Of a stretch of DNA of 9,136 nucleotides, positions 7,122 through 9,136 are shown piece after piece. Numbering within the stretch: the stretch's first letter is position 1; every line of letters begins with the position of its first letter. Source of the DNA: Cyanobacteria bacterium T3Sed10_376R1m (lineage in GTDB: Bacteria; Cyanobacteriota; Cyanobacteriia; Cyanobacteriales; Cyanobacteriaceae). The notes below the pieces were generated by a model. It was given only the letters and a program-made list of their open reading frames with translations, did not search any database and was not told where the DNA came from. The stretch is taken from contig PXEJ01000323.1 of assembly GCA_003566215.1 (NCBI GenBank), positions 1 to 9,136 of the forward strand, given 5' to 3'. The position numbers and the translations under genes are program-made.

Positions 7122-7991
7122 CTATTTAATAGCACAAATTACACCAAAGCGAATCAAGCCCATGCCATAGCCCTTGCTCATTAAAGGAAGAGACAAAGCC
7201 GCATTAATAGTTGGTAAACCGGCTTTTAAAAGTCCGATTACAGCTTGGGGGGTAATAGCAGAATCAATAACTACATTCCAAAACGGAGCCACAGCCTTAG
7301 ACCAATCATCGGAGCAAATATTGTTAAACCCACATTCACGGGTAATATTTTCATATTCAGGCAAAGAGATAACGTAGGGTAAACAATAAACCTGATATAT
7401 CTTTTCTAAATGGGTTCTTTCTTCTATGGTTAGTTCTCCGGGGGGAAAATTCGTGGGGCGATGACACCATGTCGCTAAAATTAATTTGCCTCCCGGTTTA
7501 AGAACCCGATAGCATTCTTGTAAAAATTTTCCCTTATCAGGCATATGTTCACCACTTTCTAAAGACCAAACCAAATCAAAACTATTATCAGCAAAGGGCA
7601 TTTCTAAAGCATTGGCAACCTCAAATTTTATTTTTTGTCCCAGATTCATCTCTTCCGCCCTTTCGGTTGCCCTAGATGCCTGTACCGGAGATAAGGTAAT
7701 GCCATGGGCATTTGTAACCGTCTGGGAAAATTTTTGTGTGAGGTATAAAGTACTACCACCAATACCACAGCCCACATCAAGAATTTTTTGGGGGGCGTTT
7801 TTGGAGGTGTGGACATCGGACCATGACAACAATTCTTCGATCAGATCAATTTGAGCTTGACGACGGTTTATTTTAGATTGACCATCTTCACCATAGTATC
7901 CATGGTGCATGTGTTCTCCCCAAATACCTTCCCATAATAGACTCGAATCATCATAGAATTTTTGAATTTGTTGATAAAGTTGATTGCTCAT
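7122..7991 (-). CDS. gamma-tocopherol methyltransferase
   Basis: A class I S-adenosylmethionine-dependent methyltransferase of 289 residues. It most likely methylates gamma- to alpha-tocopherol, the final step of vitamin E synthesis, on or near membranes. Sequence marks are WGEHMHHGYYG (24-34), SAM motif I in ILDVGCGIGGS (70-80), SPVQASRA (101-108), VWSLESGEHMPDK (141-153), RVLKPGGKLILATWCHRP (162-179) and VYCLPYVISLPEYE (201-214). I recall this set in Synechocystis Slr0089, which also sits beside HPPD. That protein has an N-terminal hydrophobic extension of roughly 30 residues that is absent here. The related 2-methyl-6-phytylbenzoquinol methyltransferase is the main alternative, but the GEHMHHGYYG block and the HPPD neighbour favour the gamma-tocopherol enzyme. 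HPPD begins 35 bases downstream, or 8 with its longest start. Confidence 0.9.
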   Translation of the reverse strand: MSNQLYQQIQKFYDDSSLLWEGIWGEHMHHGYYGEDGQSKINRRQAQIDLIEELLSWSDVHTSKNAPQKILDVGCGIGGSTLYLTQKFSQTVTNAHGITLSPVQASRATERAEEMNLGQKIKFEVANALEMPFADNSFDLVWSLESGEHMPDKGKFLQECYRVLKPGGKLILATWCHRPTNFPPGELTIEERTHLEKIYQVYCLPYVISLPEYENITRECGFNNICSDDWSKAVAPFWNVVIDSAITPQAVIGLLKAGLPTINAALSLPLMSKGYGMGLIRFGVICAIK

Positions 7992-8004
7992 TGGATGTTT
8001 TGAA

Positions 8005-8010
8005 TCTATA
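8005..8010 (-). promoter_or_regulatory. possible -10 element before the tocopherol methyltransferase gene
   Basis: TATAGA on the minus strand (8010 to 8005) lies 13 bases before the start codon in the only sizeable gap (62 bases) in this half of the minus-strand series. No convincing -35 hexamer is seen at the right distance. It may give an internal start for the tocopherol genes, but co-transcription from upstream is equally possible. Confidence 0.2.
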
Positions 8011-8053
8011 CTGAATTACTCACAATTCTAATAGACTTATCTCTAGATTTGGT

Positions 8054-8308
8054 TTAAAGTTTCGCTCGTACGGAGAATTGATAGTCTCCTCCTACTTCTA
8101 ATTGATAGTCTGAGTTTTCCAAGAAACGAGCAAGGGGTTCTTGTATTAAACTACGTCCAAAGGTAGGTTTTAGGGATAGTTTGCCTTGTAAAAAGTGCCA
8201 TTCAAAATTCCATTGATAGCTACCGGCTTCTATTTCCCCCCTGATTTTCCCCGTGTGCCAAGATTGAGAAGTGATTTTGACTTGCGCAGTGGTTTCTGGT
8301 AGTGACAT
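8054..8308 (-). CDS. small conserved cyanobacterial protein, DUF3146-like
   Basis: An 84-residue soluble protein without signal peptide or membrane span. It begins MSLPETTAQVKITSQSW, has aromatic residues alternating in strand-like stretches (YQWNFEWHF at 32-40) and ends YQLEVGGDYQFSVRAKL. The length and this pattern match what I remember of DUF3146, a family found in cyanobacteria with no assigned function; the match could not be tested. The ATG is the first in the frame and is 12 bases after the pentapeptide-gene stop codon, so the two genes are probably co-transcribed. The stop is 62 bases before the methyltransferase. No Shine-Dalgarno sequence is seen. The composition, probably mainly beta strands, gives no catalytic hint. 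Confidence 0.8.
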   Translation of the reverse strand: MSLPETTAQVKITSQSWHTGKIRGEIEAGSYQWNFEWHFLQGKLSLKPTFGRSLIQEPLARFLENSDYQLEVGGDYQFSVRAKL

Positions 8309-8320
8309 AAATTGAGTTAA

Positions 8321-9106
8321 TCAAAAACTGAGAAATCTGAATAAAAAAGGTAATATTCCTGAAATGGCTTGGACAAATTGGGGATTTCCCCTTGATTTGT
8401 TGCTTTTTTCCTGTGTATCTTTTGCTTTTAGTAATTCAATAAAGTTATCCGCAAGGATGTAGCCTTGTTGATTGTTTTGCTTTTGGAATAGTCTTTGGGC
8501 TTTTTCAAAATCTTCAATGGCGATCGCACTTTGTCCATAACGAGAACGTATAATCCCCCGAGCTAAATAAGCCTCGGAAAAATCTGGATTAATGGCAATG
8601 GCACTATTATAATGTTCTAAAGCCCCTGCATAATTACCATTTCTATCTTCAATTAAAGCCCACTGATAAAATTGTTCTGGGGAGACTGCCTCAGGGGGAA
8701 TACCGACAATGCCATTAACATAGGCAGTGGTTAAATCTGTATTACTAAAATTAGCATTGACAACATAGGCATTTCTTAAGTCAGTATGATTCAAAATTGC
8801 CCCAGTTAAATTAGCCCCTGTCAAATTAGCCCCATGGAGGGAAGCGCCACTAAGGTTTACATTGGTTAAATTAGCCCCCGTCAAATTAGCTCTACTTAGA
8901 TTTGCTCCAATTAAATTAGCCCCTGTCAAGTCAGCCCCTGTCAAGTTAGCCATTACCAAACCAGCATCGCTTAAATCACATTCTTGACATTCTTTGGTAC
9001 GCAATAACTGACTAACATGAGCCAGATTTTCCCCTTTGACTGGGGAGGAAAATAAATTGATTGTAATAAAGCTAGTTACTAAAATTAGCATTGACAACAT
9101 AGGCAT
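8321..9106 (-). CDS. pentapeptide-repeat and TPR protein (N-terminus uncertain)
   Basis: A protein of up to 261 residues in three parts. The hydrophobic beginning (about 4-18, LSMLILVTSFITINL) looks like a signal peptide and suggests export to the periplasm or thylakoid lumen. A pentapeptide-repeat region (41-129, units such as ANLTG and ADLTG) should form a right-handed beta helix. After the link GIPPEA comes a TPR segment (about 144-210, including GNYAGALEHYNSAIAINPDFSEAYLARG in two helices pairs). Such proteins are common in cyanobacteria and probably act as binding scaffolds; the partner is unknown. All usable starts (ATG at 9106, 9100 and 9091) fall within the 61-base segment copied from the middle of the gene, so residues 1-10 may not be genuine. 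The true start may lie beyond the window. Confidence 0.75.
   Translation of the reverse strand: MPMLSMLILVTSFITINLFSSPVKGENLAHVSQLLRTKECQECDLSDAGLVMANLTGADLTGANLIGANLSRANLTGANLTNVNLSGASLHGANLTGANLTGAILNHTDLRNAYVVNANFSNTDLTTAYVNGIVGIPPEAVSPEQFYQWALIEDRNGNYAGALEHYNSAIAINPDFSEAYLARGIIRSRYGQSAIAIEDFEKAQRLFQKQNNQQGYILADNFIELLKAKDTQEKSNKSRGNPQFVQAISGILPFLFRFLSF
8742..8802 (-). repeat. 61-bp direct repeat, internal copy
   Basis: These 61 bases, encoding about residues 103-121 of the pentapeptide protein, recur exactly at 9076-9136 in the same orientation, 334 bases away. This copy lies in the gene's own reading frame. Confidence 0.95.
8805..8950 (-). repeat. degenerate 15-bp tandem repeats encoding pentapeptides
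   Basis: Units close to GTCAAATTAGCCCCT (plus-strand reading) recur at 15-base spacing, each coding one pentapeptide such as GANLT. They are imperfect, for example with GTCAAGTCAGCCCCT near the right end. Such tracts are prone to slippage and to assembly errors. Confidence 0.8.
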
Positions 9107-9136
9107 TTCTTAAGTCAGTATGATTCAAAATTGCCC
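9076..9136 (-). repeat. 61-bp direct repeat, terminal copy reaching the window edge
   Basis: An exact copy of 8742-8802 running to the last base, so its full length is unknown. Read in the pentapeptide frame it gives a fragment ending NANFSN and then stops at TAG (9074-9072). That frame is shifted by one relative to the gene to its left, since the offset of 334 is not a multiple of three. It supplies the hydrophobic start MPMLSMLILV in the other frame. Confidence 0.9.

Noticed and set aside
7612..7854. Plus-strand open frames antisense to the tocopherol methyltransferase (also 7174-7377)
   Set aside because: They lie opposite strongly conserved motifs of the methyltransferase and look like shadows of its codons.
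1..9136. Circular element or hidden novel system
   Set aside because: The two ends do not match each other, and there is no replication, transposase, toxin-antitoxin, CRISPR or defence gene. All the coding regions fit known cyanobacterial families.

Overview
The window looks like an ordinary chromosomal stretch of an AT-rich cyanobacterium. Seven perfect copies of the HIP1 octamer GCGATCGC lie at 2861, 3065, 5001, 5244, 5425, 6298 and 8520. The gene content agrees: a tocopherol-pathway gene pair, DUF3146-like and pentapeptide-TPR proteins, and HpsO/HpsP-like glycosyltransferases. A Cyanobacterium/Geminocystis-type unicellular lineage would fit, but this is inference from composition and gene types, not a placement.

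Left part, 1-3118. The 5' portion of argF (ornithine carbamoyltransferase) runs off the left edge on the minus strand. A 233-base AT-rich spacer separates it from two plus-strand GT4 glycosyltransferase genes with a 76-base gap. They resemble the HpsO and HpsP enzymes of cyanobacterial extracellular polysaccharide synthesis.

Middle, 3119-4061. A small four-helix membrane protein (DUF4149-like) has a promoter-like sequence and a ribosome binding site. It is followed by a hairpin-forming repeat and by tRNA-Pro(UGG), which has a good sigma70-type promoter.

Right part, 4062-9136. Six minus-strand genes are packed closely. In order of transcription they are a pentapeptide-repeat/TPR protein, a DUF3146-like small protein, gamma-tocopherol methyltransferase, 4-hydroxyphenylpyruvate dioxygenase (HPPD), MoeA (molybdenum cofactor) and a histidine-phosphatase protein resembling TULA/STS-1. 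The two tocopherol genes are 8 to 35 bases apart, depending on the HPPD start. HPPD makes homogentisate, the head group of tocopherol, and the methyltransferase performs the last ring methylation. The moeA and phosphatase genes nearly touch.

The oddest feature is the right edge. The last 61 bases exactly duplicate an internal part of the pentapeptide gene, in the same orientation but a different frame. Every start codon available to that gene lies inside the duplicated segment, so its N-terminus is unreliable. This may be a contig-end artefact or a real duplication. I found no transposase, CRISPR array, defence cassette or other convincing new multi-gene system here.
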